In this document: positions 1-11,533 of the stretch, in pieces
How the letters are laid out: each line of letters begins with the position of its first letter
Numbering within the stretch: position 1 is the stretch's first letter
DNA from: Xanthomonas sp. AM6
GTDB lineage: Bacteria > Pseudomonadota > Gammaproteobacteria > Xanthomonadales > Xanthomonadaceae
NCBI RefSeq assembly: GCF_025665335.1
Contig: NZ_CP106869.1
Span: forward strand, 522,501-586,500
Length of the DNA: 64,000 nt
Direction of reading: 5' to 3'
Translations under genes and position numbers: made by a program
Notes under the pieces: generated by a model
Database searches by the model: none
Told to the model about the DNA's origin: nothing
The model's input: the letters and a program-made list of their open reading frames with translations, nothing else

Positions 1-24
1 GTTCGATCCCGACTGGCTCCACCA
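1..24 (+). tRNA. tRNA-Ala, 3' end only
   Basis: The window opens inside a tRNA. The T-arm, the 3' acceptor strand and the CCA end are present. The anticodon lies outside the window, so alanine identity rests on the acceptor sequence GGCTCCACCA and on the usual 16S-tRNA-Ala-tRNA-Ile-23S order of Xanthomonas rRNA operons. Confidence 0.8.
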
Positions 25-37
25 CTGACAAGACTTT

Positions 38-114
<77 letters not shown>

Positions 115-170
115 CTCTGAATGTACGAAGCACACTAAATTTAAGATGCGCCAGCAGTGAGGCTGGGGTA

Positions 171-183
171 TGTTCTTTTAAAA
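171..183 (+). promoter_or_regulatory. boxA-like antitermination site in the 16S-23S spacer
   Basis: The stretch TGTTCTTTTAAAA resembles the boxA consensus TGCTCTTTAACA and sits in the usual place between the spacer tRNAs and 23S. BoxA in nascent rRNA recruits NusB/NusE antitermination complexes. The match is imperfect, so this is an inference from position plus similarity. Confidence 0.55.
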
Positions 184-325
184 TTTGTGACGTAGCGAGC
201 GTTTGAGATCAACTATCTCGACGTGTCGTTGTGGCTAAGGCGGGGACTTCGAGTCCCTAGAAATTGAGTCGTTATAGTTCGCGTCCGGGCTTTGTACCCC
301 CGGACTCAGCATAGCCTCGAGGCAA

Positions 326-338
326 CTTGAGGTTATAT

Positions 339-346
<8 letters not shown>
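326..346 (+). other. 5' arm of the 23S rRNA processing stalk
   Basis: These 21 nt are perfectly complementary to 3208..3228, just past the other end of 23S. Pairing would form the precursor stem normally cut by RNase III. A second, outer complementary pair (187..201 with 3277..3291, 15 bp) lengthens the stalk into the flanking spacers. Confidence 0.85.
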
Positions 347-3217
<2,871 letters not shown>

Positions 3218-3383
3218 ATAACCTCAAGGTGCTTCCAAGCATCCCTTAGCACGACACACGTCGATAGCTATCCAATCGCTCGCTACGTCACACCCTATGA
3301 GAGGCTGGCGCCAGTTGCCTTCTTCGACCACGCACATCCGTGCCCCGTCCGAAGCAAGCAACCCGGCGACACTCCAACCGTCT

Positions 3384-3499
3384 CCCTGGTGAAATTAGCG
3401 CTGTGGAACCACCCGATCCCATCCCGAACTCGGAAGTGAAACGCAGCTGCGCCGATGGTAGTGTGGCTCAAGCCATGCGAGAGTAGGTCATCGCCAGGG
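3384..3499 (+). rRNA. rrf: 5S ribosomal RNA
   Basis: About 116 nt with closing stem CCCTGG/CCAGGG and the conserved internal segment CCCATCCCGAACTCGGAAG. It follows 23S by about 165 nt and is followed directly by the operon terminator. The exact ends are approximate by 1-2 nt. Confidence 0.96.
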
Positions 3500-3510
3500 G
3501 CTTTACCCCA

Positions 3511-3545
3511 AATCCCCGTCCCTCCAAGGACGGGGATTTTTTATT
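3511..3545 (+). terminator. rRNA operon terminator
   Basis: An 11-bp perfect stem (AATCCCCGTCC/GGACGGGGATT) with a 6-nt loop is followed by a T tract (TTTTTTATT). It lies 11 nt after 5S. This is a textbook intrinsic terminator. Confidence 0.95.
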
Positions 3546-3595
3546 GGCCGCCAGAAACCTCCACGAAAGCACAGCACAGGCGCACGCGCCGGCGC

Positions 3596-4016
3596 TCAGT
3601 CCGACTGCGCGCTCACCACGCTGCCGTCCGTCGGATCCGCGTACACCTCCACCCGCTGACCCGTCGACGTGTGCGCCTGCGCTTCCCACAGCCCATCCTC
3701 GTACTTGAGGTCGTGCACCTGCGAGTAACCTGACGCCGTCAGCGCCGCGCGCACCTCCGCTTCGCTCAGCTTCGACGGCACCCCTTCCGCATAGACACGG
3801 CCGCCGCGCGGGCCCACCCGCACCTCGCCGCGCTTGCCGTCGCCGCTCGTGCCCTCCGTCTTCCACAAGCCGTCCTCGAAGTGCAGCTTGTCCAGCTTGG
3901 TGTAGCCCTGCGCGCTCAGCAGCGCCTGTACCTGCGCCTGGGTCAGGGGGGCGCTCCCTGGGGTAGGGGCCGGCGATCTCGCTCAGCTTCGGCGGCGCCT
4001 GTTGCAGCGACTCCAT
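3596..4016 (-). pseudogene. PepSY-like two-repeat protein, frameshifted
   Basis: The downstream 120 codons encode two tandem modules of about 50 residues with the shared pattern (Q/E)AQVxALL..GY..L..L..EDGLWxxxxxxxxGxRxEV. They resemble small PepSY-type domains, whose usual role is peptidase inhibition or periplasmic sensing. The first module runs upstream in frame to LTQAQVQALL and then meets a stop. The adjacent frame supplies a plausible N-terminus, MESLQQAPPKLSEIAGPYP, from 4016. The two frames join cleanly if one base is removed from the six-G run at 3946..3951. No signal peptide is visible before 4016, so the 5' end is also degraded or unannotatable. It could be a real frameshift or a homopolymer sequencing error. 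Confidence 0.6.
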
Positions 4017-4413
4017 CTGCGGCTCTGCTGCGTCAGCGGCGGATTACCGGGCCGGAGCCGGAGATTGCACAGCCCCACGTACACGAAGTTTGCGACTGCA
4101 GCGTCGTCGCACACCACTTGAACAGCAACATGCGAGCCACTTCCGGCATGGCAGTTGGCCAGCGGTGGTGCATGCAGCGAGCCTGCGCACCCTGCGGCAG
4201 TGAGCTCTAGGGCGATCCAGGCGCTTGCATGCGGCCCCAGTCTGCTTGGCGATCCGCTGGCGATGAGTCGCTTCGTTCCATCGACGATGCGTGCTTTTAA
4301 TGCGGGTGGGCTTAGACTTTTTGCCCGCCATGCCAGCTTTCATGCCCGTTGCCGGCTACGACACCTCGGCGGCCGACAACCCGCACTCCTTTTCGCCCAC
4401 CAAGAGAATCCCC
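4017..4413. other. intergenic region upstream of the alcohol dehydrogenase
   Basis: About 400 bases with no convincing gene. The reading frames on both strands are arginine- and cysteine-rich and look like out-of-frame high-GC noise. A TAGACT -10-like hexamer at 4313..4318 could serve the downstream dehydrogenase, but no good -35 accompanies it. Confidence 0.5.
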
Positions 4414-5481
4414 ATGAGCCAAGCCAATGGATACGCCGCCCTGGCGTCCGATCAGCCGCTGATCCCCTATGCGTTCCAGCGCCGCGCGAATGGACCGCAC
4501 GATGTCAGCATCGAGATCCTCTACTGCGGCGTCTGCCATTCCGATCTGCATACGGTGCGCAATGAATGGCAGAACACGCAGTATCCCTCCGTGCCTGGCC
4601 ATGAAATCGTCGGGCGTGTGACGGCGGTCGGCGACCAGGTCCAGGCCTTCAAGGTCGGCGACCTGGCCGGCGTCGGTTGCATGGTCGACAGCTGCCGGCA
4701 TTGCGCGTCCTGCGCCGATGGCGAAGAGCAGTATTGCGAGAACGGCTTCGTCGGCACCTACAACGGCCCGATGTTCGGCGGCGAGAACACCTATGGCGGC
4801 TACTCCGACCATATCGTGGTCGACCAGAAGTACGTGCTGCAGATCCGCCATCCGGAAAAGGACCTGGCCGCGGTGGCGCCGCTGCTGTGTGCCGGCATCA
4901 CCACGTATTCGCCGCTGAGCCACTGGAAGGCGGGGCCGGGCAAGAAGGTCGGCATCGTCGGGTTGGGTGGCCTTGGCCACATGGCCGTGAAGATCGCGCA
5001 CGCGATGGGCGCGCATGTGGTGCTGTTCACGACCTCGGCGAACAAGAAGGACGACGCGCTGCGCCTGGGCGCCGACGAAGTGGTGGTGTCCAAGCTGCCG
5101 GAGGAGATGGCGGCGCACAGCAACAGCTTCGACTTCATCCTCAACACCGTCGCCGCCTCGCACGACCTGGATGCGTTCCTGACCCTGCTCAAGCGCGACG
5201 GCACCATGACCCTGGTCGGCGCACCGGCCGAGCCGCATCCGTCGCCGACGGTGTTCAACCTGATCCTGAAGCGCCGGCAGCTGGCGGGGTCGCTGATCGG
5301 CGGCATCCGCGAGACCCAGGAGATGCTCGATTTCTGCGCCAAACACGGCATCGTGTCGGACATCGAGACGATCGAGATGGCGCAGATCAACCAGGCCTAC
5401 GAGCGCATGCTCAAGGGCGACGTGAAGTACCGTTTCGTCATCGACATGGCCAGCCTGGAGAAAGCCAAGCAGGCGGCCTGA
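4414..5481 (+). CDS. NAD(P)-dependent zinc alcohol dehydrogenase, cinnamyl alcohol dehydrogenase type
   Basis: Cytoplasmic medium-chain dehydrogenase, 355 residues, expected to interconvert aldehydes and alcohols with NADP(H). The catalytic zinc site is visible as CGVCHSD (Cys near 38-41) and GHE near 63. A structural zinc loop has four cysteines in C-x2-C-x2-C-x7-C spacing near 91-105, and the Rossmann turn is GLGGLGH near 190. Spacing and length match the YahK/CAD branch; the true substrate cannot be read from sequence. The frame is open upstream to 4291, but the ATG at 4414 (MSQANGYAAL) has a purine-rich AAGAGAA before it and gives the normal family N-terminus. It stands alone and is followed by its own terminator. 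Confidence 0.92.
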   Translation: MSQANGYAALASDQPLIPYAFQRRANGPHDVSIEILYCGVCHSDLHTVRNEWQNTQYPSVPGHEIVGRVTAVGDQVQAFKVGDLAGVGCMVDSCRHCASCADGEEQYCENGFVGTYNGPMFGGENTYGGYSDHIVVDQKYVLQIRHPEKDLAAVAPLLCAGITTYSPLSHWKAGPGKKVGIVGLGGLGHMAVKIAHAMGAHVVLFTTSANKKDDALRLGADEVVVSKLPEEMAAHSNSFDFILNTVAASHDLDAFLTLLKRDGTMTLVGAPAEPHPSPTVFNLILKRRQLAGSLIGGIRETQEMLDFCAKHGIVSDIETIEMAQINQAYERMLKGDVKYRFVIDMASLEKAKQAA

Positions 5482-5534
5482 TCCGGGCCGCATGCGGGCG
5501 CCAGCCTGCGTGCGATGCCGATAGAGGCAACTAA

Positions 5535-5570
5535 AACGCGCCTGGACACGCGAGTGTCCGGGCGTTTTTA
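5535..5570 (+). terminator. terminator of the alcohol dehydrogenase gene
   Basis: An imperfect stem pairs AACGCGCCTGGACAC with GTGTCCGGGCGTT around a GCGA loop and runs into TTTTTAT. It begins 54 nt past the stop codon. Confidence 0.85.
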
Positions 5571-5631
5571 TGCGCCTGCTTCAGTGCTTCGCCGCGCTGG
5601 GAATCCTTCCTTTGGCCGATTTCAGCTCGTG

Positions 5632-5663
5632 GGAGCGGCTTCAGTCGCGACTGAAGTCGCTCC
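5632..5663. repeat. REP-like palindrome, GGAGCGGCTTCAG family
   Basis: Two 16-nt arms form an inverted repeat with one mismatch. The core GGAGCGGCTTCAG-CGCGAC recurs at 15388..15449 and 42462..42484, always between genes. Such dispersed palindromes are typical REP elements of xanthomonads, which may be mobilised by RAYT transposases; no RAYT gene is in this window. Confidence 0.8.
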
Positions 5664-5730
5664 TACAAGAAACAAGTGACAGGGCCGGGCGGCAGCGGCT
5701 GCCCGAGGTGCCGAAGCGCCTGGAGCGGAA

Positions 5731-5760
5731 ACGACAACGGCGCCGCAGCGCCGTTGTCGT
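5731..5760 (-). terminator. hairpin terminator after the M28 peptidase gene
   Basis: A perfect 13-bp stem (ACGACAACGGCGC and its complement) with a 4-nt loop lies 28 nt beyond the stop codon of the minus-strand peptidase gene. In that direction it is followed by TTTCC, a weak U tail. It is probably the terminator of that gene. Confidence 0.6.
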
Positions 5761-5787
5761 GGCCATTGCCGAGCGGACGTCAGCCGA

Positions 5788-7518
5788 TCATTTGCCCGGC
5801 GCCGCCGATGCCGGCTTGGCGTCGCCCATCATCTTGTCGCGAGCCGCCTTGAACGGGTTGTCGGCATACCAGTTCGGCCATGCGTCGCCCGCAGCGAGTT
5901 CCTTGCCGACGCCGTAGACGGCCTGCAGGTCGTCCATCACGCCGTCGAGTTTCCAGCTGGCGGGATCGTACTGGTCGGCCGGCGTGTGGTAGCGGTGCTT
6001 GCCGTAGTCCTCGGCGGCGCGCTTGCCGGCATCGATGCCGCCGTCGATCAGGTCTTCGCCGCCGTCGATGTACAGCGCCGGCACGCCGGCCTTGGCGAAG
6101 TTGAAGTGATCGGAGCGGAAGTAGAAACCGCCCTGCGGCGCGGATTCGGCATGCAGTACGCGGCCTTGCGCGGCGGCGATCGGCTTGAGCAGGTCCTCCA
6201 GTTCGGAGCTGCCGAAGCCGTTGACCACCAGGTCCTTGGCGCGGCCGGCGACCGGCATGGCGTCGAGGTTGATGACGCCGGCGATCTTGTTCAGCGGGAA
6301 GGTCGGGTGGGCGACGTAGTACTTGGAGCCGAGCAGGCCCGACTCCTCCAGCGTCACCGCCAGGAACACCACCGAGCGCTCCGGCTTGGGCTGCTGGTGC
6401 GCGAACGCGTCGGCGACCTCGAGGATGCCGGCGACGCCGGTCGCGTTGTCGACCGCGCCGTTGTAGATGTTGTCGCCGGCTTCGCCCTCGTGCTTGCCGA
6501 GGTGATCCCAGTGCGCCATGTACAGCACCGCCTCGTCGGCGCGGCTGCCGCCGGGCAGCACGCCGACCACGTTGCGCGATTTCTTCTCGGAGATCGTGCT
6601 CTTCAGGTCCACCGACAATTTGGCCTTCAGCGGCACCGGCTTGAAGCCGCGCTTGCTCGCGTCCTTGTAGGCCTGCGCCAGGTCCAGCCCGGCGTCGGCG
6701 AACAGCTGCTTGGCGGTTTCGGCGGTGATCCAGCCCTGGGCCGGGATGCGCGGCTCCGGATCGTCCTTGGCCGGCAGGTCGTACTGCGCGCCGGACCAGG
6801 AGTTCTTCACCACGTCCCAGCCGTAGCTGGCGCCGGGCGTGTCGTGCACGATCAGCGCGGCGACCGCGCCCTTGCGCGCGGCTTCCTCGAACTTGTAGGT
6901 CCAGCGCCCGTAATAGGTCATGCGCTTGCCTTCGAACAGCGACCCGTCCTCGGTGTGGAAGCCGGGGTCGTTGACGAACATCACCACCGTCTTGCCCTTC
7001 CAGTCCTGGTCCGCGTAGTCGTTCCACTTCTGCTCCGGCGCGTCCACGCCGTAGCCAACGAACACCATGTCGCTGGCGTCGATCTTGACCTCGGTCTGGC
7101 CGGTGCGGGTGCCGATCACCATGTCGGTGCCGAACTTCAGTTCGCGCGGCTTGCCGTTCTGTTCCAGCTTCAGCGTGGTGTTCGGATCGGCGGTGGTCTC
7201 GGTCATCGCCACGTCCTGGAACCAGCTGTCGCCGTTGCCCGGCTGCAGGCCGATGCGCTGCATCTGGTCGCGGATGTAGGCGACGGTCTTGTCCTCGCCG
7301 GCAGTGCCGGGGCCGCGGCCTTCGAACGCATCGGAGGACAGCGTCTTGACCAGCTCGCCGAAGTCGGCCGGGGTGATCTCCGGAGCGAAGGCATGGGCCG
7401 CGGCGGCCACCGGCGCGGGCGGCGGCGGCGCGGCATCGGCGGCCGGGGCCGGCGTTTCGCGCTTGCACGCGGTCAGCGCGGCGGCCGCGGCCAGGCACAG
7501 CACAAGCTTGCGGGACAT
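5788..7518 (-). CDS. M28 family zinc metallopeptidase lipoprotein with PA domain
   Basis: Exported aminopeptidase-type protein, 576 residues. The N-terminus MSRKLVLCLAAAAALTAC is a lipoprotein signal with lipobox LTAC, so it should be anchored in the periplasm or outer membrane. A protease-associated insert (AALIVHDTPGASYGW) precedes the catalytic part. M28 metal and catalytic residues follow in order: AHWDHLG near 335, the Asp of YNGAVDNATG, the EE pair of LEESGLLGS near 390, an Asp in NLDAMP and a His in RSDHFNF near 470. The start at 7518 has AGGAG upstream and gives a proper signal; the 14 extra upstream codons do not. It is a single-gene unit. The exact substrate is unknown. Confidence 0.93.
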   Translation of the reverse strand: MSRKLVLCLAAAAALTACKRETPAPAADAAPPPPAPVAAAAHAFAPEITPADFGELVKTLSSDAFEGRGPGTAGEDKTVAYIRDQMQRIGLQPGNGDSWFQDVAMTETTADPNTTLKLEQNGKPRELKFGTDMVIGTRTGQTEVKIDASDMVFVGYGVDAPEQKWNDYADQDWKGKTVVMFVNDPGFHTEDGSLFEGKRMTYYGRWTYKFEEAARKGAVAALIVHDTPGASYGWDVVKNSWSGAQYDLPAKDDPEPRIPAQGWITAETAKQLFADAGLDLAQAYKDASKRGFKPVPLKAKLSVDLKSTISEKKSRNVVGVLPGGSRADEAVLYMAHWDHLGKHEGEAGDNIYNGAVDNATGVAGILEVADAFAHQQPKPERSVVFLAVTLEESGLLGSKYYVAHPTFPLNKIAGVINLDAMPVAGRAKDLVVNGFGSSELEDLLKPIAAAQGRVLHAESAPQGGFYFRSDHFNFAKAGVPALYIDGGEDLIDGGIDAGKRAAEDYGKHRYHTPADQYDPASWKLDGVMDDLQAVYGVGKELAAGDAWPNWYADNPFKAARDKMMGDAKPASAAPGK

Positions 7519-7609
7519 GGGGGCTCCTGGGGGTCTGAGGAAGCCCGATTCTATAGGCAAGTCCCGCGCGCGCGCCGCCGGCAGCAGCGCGGGTCGGCGC
7601 GGCGGCGGA

Positions 7610-8272
7610 TCAGTTGTCCGGCGCGGTGTCGCCGTCGAACGATTGCGCGGTGGCGCCGGTGATCGGCCCGGTCTTGGCGCTGCGGTGCACGTACAGCGTC
7701 ACTTCGCGTTCGAAACGCAGCGGCCCGTCGATCACCGCGCGCGGGCCGATGATGATGCGCGGCTTGCGCGCCGGCTTGAACGACATGCTGAAGCTGGGCT
7801 TGGTGATCTCGATGCCGCCGCTGATGTGCGAGTCGTGGCCGACGGTGACGTCGCCGTTGACCGTCTCGATGCCGCCTTGCAGTTGCGTGGCGACCAGGCC
7901 GATGCTGCCGTTGACGCTCTCCACGCCGCCGCCGACGCGGCCGCCGCGGTCGACGAAGATGCCGCCGTTGACCGTCTCGATGGAACCGGAGATCTGCGCC
8001 TGCTGGCCGACGCGGATGCCGCCGTTGACCGTGGACAGGGCCTTGGTCTGCGCGTTGTCGGCGATCTTGATGCCGCCGTTGACGGTTTCCACGTCGCCGA
8101 CGGTCGCGCCCGATTCGATGGTGATGCCGCCGTTCACCGTCTCCAGGTCGCCGTACTGCTTGCCGGATTCGGCGGTGATGCTGCCGTTGACCTTGCTGAT
8201 GCCTTCGGCCGCCGCGGCGGGGCCGGCGATCAGGGCCAGCGCCAACAGGACCGATAAATGCGTACGCTTCAT
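7610..8272 (-). CDS. secreted repeat protein with 18-residue VNGGI repeats, probable beta-helix
   Basis: About 220 residues with a cleavable signal (MKRTHLSVLLALALIAGPAAAA). The middle carries at least six repeats with the pattern ETVNGGI(x)I, spaced about 18 residues apart. Such regular short repeats with turn-forming NG steps usually fold into a right-handed beta-helix, as in DUF4097-like or bactofilin-like proteins. The last 70 residues are non-repetitive and basic (KPARKPRIIIGP). The function is unknown; a periplasmic or surface structural role is a guess. The ATG at 8272 was chosen over the adjacent GTG because GGAGGT sits at good spacing. Confidence 0.8.
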   Translation of the reverse strand: MKRTHLSVLLALALIAGPAAAAEGISKVNGSITAESGKQYGDLETVNGGITIESGATVGDVETVNGGIKIADNAQTKALSTVNGGIRVGQQAQISGSIETVNGGIFVDRGGRVGGGVESVNGSIGLVATQLQGGIETVNGDVTVGHDSHISGGIEITKPSFSMSFKPARKPRIIIGPRAVIDGPLRFEREVTLYVHRSAKTGPITGATAQSFDGDTAPDN

Positions 8273-8361
8273 CACCCACCTCCAGAACGCCGGCCAGTCG
8301 CGGCATCAATCGTGGGGCGATCACAACACGCTTCGCTACAATCCGCACCTGCCTGAAGTCA

Positions 8362-9687
8362 TTGGACCCGCCCTTGCCCGCGACCGTTTCCGCTCCGTTG
8401 CGTCCCGACTCGCCCAGCGCGGCGGGGCGGCGCCCGCCCGGGCTTCGGCGCGCCGTGTTGTGCCGGTTGGCGGCGGCCGCGCTGCTGCTGTTCGCGGCGC
8501 CGGCGCTGGCGCAGAACCCGCGCGAGGCCGAGCGCCGGTTGGAGAAGGTGCGCAACGAACTGAAGAGCGTGGCCGAGGAGCGGCGCGAGCTGGAGGGCAA
8601 GCGCGGCGACGCCGCGCGCCAGCTGCGCGAGGCCGACGAAAAGGTGGCCACGACCGGGCGCAGCCTGGCGCAGACCCAGCAGGCGCTGCGCCAGCACCAG
8701 CAGACCCTGGCCGAACTGGAGCGCAAGCGCGACTCGCTGCGCGCCGGCCTGGTGCGGCAGCGTGCCGAACTGGCGCAGCTGCTGCGCGCGGCCTACGCGA
8801 TCGGCGGCAATGCGCCGTTGAAGCTGCTGCTGGCCCAGGATCGGGTGGCCGATGCCAACCGGCTGCTGGCCTATCACCGCTATCTGCAGCGCGAGCGCGC
8901 GCAGCGCATCGCCACGCTGACCCACGAGCTGCAGGCGCTGGAACAGGTGCAGCGCGACCTGGCGGCGCAGCGGCAACAGCTGAGCGCCGCGCAGCGCCAG
9001 CAGCAGGAACAGGCGGCGGCGCTGCAACGCGACCGCAAGCAGCGCGCCAGCCTGGTCTCGGAGCTGGACCAGCGCTACCAGGACCGCAGCGAGCGCGAGA
9101 AGGCGCTGGGCCAGGACGCCAAGGCGCTGGAAACGCTGCTGGCCAATCTGCGCGCGGCGGCCGCGCGGGCCGAGGCCGAGCGCCGCGCGGCGGCCAAGCG
9201 CGCGGCCGCCGAGCAGGCCGCGCAGGCCAAGGCCGCGGCGAAGCACCCCTCGCGCGGCGGCAGCAAGGTGCCGCCCAAGGTGGTGGCTTCGGCGCCGGCG
9301 CTGAAGGTCGGCGGCCTGGGCTGGCCGCTGTCCGGCGACCTGATCGCGCGCTACGGCGGCAAGCTGCCCGACGGGCGCACCAGCAACGGCGTGCTGATCG
9401 CCGCGCCGGCCGGCAGCACCATCACCGCGGTGGCCGACGGCACGGTGGTGTTCTCCGACTGGATGACCGGTTACGGGATGATCCTGATCGTGGACCACGG
9501 CAACGGCTACATGAGCCTGTACGCCCACAACGACGCGCTGCTGCGCGACCCCGGCGCGCAGGTCAAGCGCGGCGACGCGGTGGCCAAGGTCGGCAATTCC
9601 GGCGGCCAGGGGCGCCCGGCGCTGTATTTCGAATTGCGCCGCAACGGCCAGCCGGTGGATCCCTCGTCGTGGTTGCAGCGCCGTTGA
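8362..9687 (+). CDS. envC: murein hydrolase activator EnvC, degenerate LytM protein
   Basis: Periplasmic activator of cell-division amidases, 441 residues. A signal segment (LCRLAAAALLLFAAPALAQ) is followed by a long Gln/Glu/Arg-rich coiled coil (about 55-280) and a C-terminal LytM/M23 domain (about 318-440) ending ALYFELRRNGQPVDPSSWL, close to E. coli EnvC. The M23 zinc ligands are missing: SNGVLIAAPAG replaces the HxGxD motif and LYAHND replaces HxH. It should therefore activate AmiA/B-type amidases and not cut murein itself. No ATG precedes the signal; TTG at 8362 or 8374 must serve, so the start is uncertain. The neighbouring ctp gene follows at 197 nt, a common pairing. Confidence 0.92.
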   Translation: MDPPLPATVSAPLRPDSPSAAGRRPPGLRRAVLCRLAAAALLLFAAPALAQNPREAERRLEKVRNELKSVAEERRELEGKRGDAARQLREADEKVATTGRSLAQTQQALRQHQQTLAELERKRDSLRAGLVRQRAELAQLLRAAYAIGGNAPLKLLLAQDRVADANRLLAYHRYLQRERAQRIATLTHELQALEQVQRDLAAQRQQLSAAQRQQQEQAAALQRDRKQRASLVSELDQRYQDRSEREKALGQDAKALETLLANLRAAAARAEAERRAAAKRAAAEQAAQAKAAAKHPSRGGSKVPPKVVASAPALKVGGLGWPLSGDLIARYGGKLPDGRTSNGVLIAAPAGSTITAVADGTVVFSDWMTGYGMILIVDHGNGYMSLYAHNDALLRDPGAQVKRGDAVAKVGNSGGQGRPALYFELRRNGQPVDPSSWLQRR

Positions 9688-9883
9688 GCGCTGGCGAACT
9701 CGTCGCGGTGTGACCGGAGCCATTTCCACAGGAATTTTTGCGGGCTGGGTGGGTTCGCTGTGGGACAGGGGTTTCGGCCCCGGTGCGACCCGAAGACCAT
9801 TCAACGCGGATTTAGCCCGCTTTCGCGCATAATCCGGACAGCTGCGCCGTGCGCGCGCAGGCCATCCCCAATCGGAGTGCTTC

Positions 9884-11335
9884 ATGCGCGTAGTCCTGTC
9901 CGCTGCCCTGTTGCTTGCCCTGGCGCCGCTGCCGTCGATGGCGCAGAGCGCCGGCGAGCAGACGCCCACGGCCCCGGCGGCCAGCGCCGACGATCCGGAC
10001 GCCACCGAATCGGCCACCTCGCGCGTGCCGCTGGACGAGATCCGGCGCTACGTGGCGGTGTACAACGCGGTGAAGGAAGCCTACGTCGATCCGGTCGACG
10101 ACAAGAAACTGATGCAGTCGGCGATCCGCGGCCTGCTGCTGGACCTGGACCCGCACAGCACCTATTTCAGCAAGGAAGACGCCGAGGCCTTCGACGAACA
10201 GGCCACCGGCGCCTACGACGGCATCGGCGTGGAATTGCTGCAGCTGCCGGACAACACGCTCAAGGTGGTCGCGCCGATCGACGACACCCCGGCCGCGCGC
10301 GCCGGCGTGCGCTCGGGCGACATCATCGTGGCCATCGACGGCAAGCCGATCAGCGCGGTCAAGGCGATGGAGCCGTTGCGCGGCGAATCGGGCAGCAAGG
10401 TGGTGCTGACCATCGTCCGCGAGAAGGTGGACAAGCCGTTCGACGTGACCCTGATCCGGCAGACCATCCGCGTGGCCAGCGTGCGCAGCCGCATGCTCGA
10501 GCCGGGCTACGGCTACATCCGCATCAGCACCTTCCAGGCCGATACCGGCGCGGATTTCCACAAGCAGCTGCAGCAACTGCAGACCCAGGCCGGCGGCAAG
10601 CTGCGCGGCCTGGTGCTGGACCTGCGCAGCAACCCCGGCGGCCTGTTGACCGCGGCGGTGCAGGTGGCCGACGACGTGCTCGACAAGGGCACCATCGTGA
10701 CCACCCGCGGGCGCATCTCGGTCAGCGATTCCAAGTTCGACGCCACCCCCGGCGACGTGCTCAACGGCGCGCCGATGGTCGCGCTGGTCGATGCCGGGTC
10801 GGCCAGCGCCTCGGAGGTGCTGGCCGGCGCGCTGCGCGACAACAAGCGCGCGCGCATCGTCGGCAGCCGCACCTTCGGCAAGGGCTCGGTGCAGACCGTG
10901 CTGCCGCTGGACAACGGCGACTCGGTCAAGCTGACCACGGCGCGCTACTACACGCCCAGCGGCAAGTCGATCCAGGCCAGCGGGATCGTGCCGGACGTGG
11001 TGCTGCGCCCGGAAGAGGGCAAGGACGACGCGGACACGCCGGCGGTGCTGGCCGACTACAGCGAAGCGACGCTGCCCGGCCACCTGCACGGCGACGACGA
11101 AGGCGCCGAAGGCTACAGCGCCGGCGACGTGCTGCCCGGCGATGCGCCGATCGCGCAGGCGCTGGCCGAACTGAAGCAGCCCGGCGCGGTGGCCAAGGCC
11201 GCGGCGGCCAAGCCGGCCAAGAAGGCCGCAACGCCGAAGCCGGCGGCTTCCACGCCGCCGGCCTTGAAACCGGCGGCACCGAAGACGGATACGCCGGCGG
11301 CCAAGCCGGCGACCGACGCAACGCCGGGGAACTGA
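9884..11335 (+). CDS. ctpA: S41 carboxyl-terminal processing protease
   Basis: Periplasmic serine protease, 483 residues, that trims or degrades envelope proteins from their C-termini. A signal peptide (MRVVLSAALLLALAPLPSMAQ) is followed by the S41 N-terminal helical region, a PDZ domain (about 110-190, GIGVELLQL...GVRSGDIIVAIDG) and the catalytic core. The Ser/Lys dyad is visible as GSASASE near 305 and RTFGKGSVQ near 330. The last 60 residues form a Lys/Pro/Ala-rich tail of repeated KPA units, probably flexible and wall-interacting. The ATG at 9884 has CGGAG at correct spacing. It pairs with envC upstream, as in many proteobacteria. Confidence 0.95.
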   Translation: MRVVLSAALLLALAPLPSMAQSAGEQTPTAPAASADDPDATESATSRVPLDEIRRYVAVYNAVKEAYVDPVDDKKLMQSAIRGLLLDLDPHSTYFSKEDAEAFDEQATGAYDGIGVELLQLPDNTLKVVAPIDDTPAARAGVRSGDIIVAIDGKPISAVKAMEPLRGESGSKVVLTIVREKVDKPFDVTLIRQTIRVASVRSRMLEPGYGYIRISTFQADTGADFHKQLQQLQTQAGGKLRGLVLDLRSNPGGLLTAAVQVADDVLDKGTIVTTRGRISVSDSKFDATPGDVLNGAPMVALVDAGSASASEVLAGALRDNKRARIVGSRTFGKGSVQTVLPLDNGDSVKLTTARYYTPSGKSIQASGIVPDVVLRPEEGKDDADTPAVLADYSEATLPGHLHGDDEGAEGYSAGDVLPGDAPIAQALAELKQPGAVAKAAAAKPAKKAATPKPAASTPPALKPAAPKTDTPAAKPATDATPGN

Positions 11336-11533
11336 TCTCGCCCGCTCGCTGGCGCCAGCAAGGCGCCGCCCGCAGCCTGCAGGGGAGGCCGCTCCCTACG
11401 CGCGCCGGCCATGAAGCAAAGCGCGCGCATGGGCAAGGCGCGATGGTCGCCGCCATCGTGCCGTCGACGGTCTGACGTAACGACCATGGCGGACGATCAC
11501 GCCGTGCGCAGCAGCGCGCGACCGGTCTCTCGG

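Noticed and set aside
4044-4343. Minus-strand frame of 99 codons before the alcohol dehydrogenase, rich in Arg and Lys, perhaps a transposase remnant
   Set aside because: No motif, repeat end or codon pattern supports it; it looks like noise.
5488-5917. Plus-strand frame at 5570..5917 downstream of the alcohol dehydrogenase
   Set aside because: It spans a terminator remnant, a REP palindrome, a hairpin and the antisense of the peptidase gene; no coding character.
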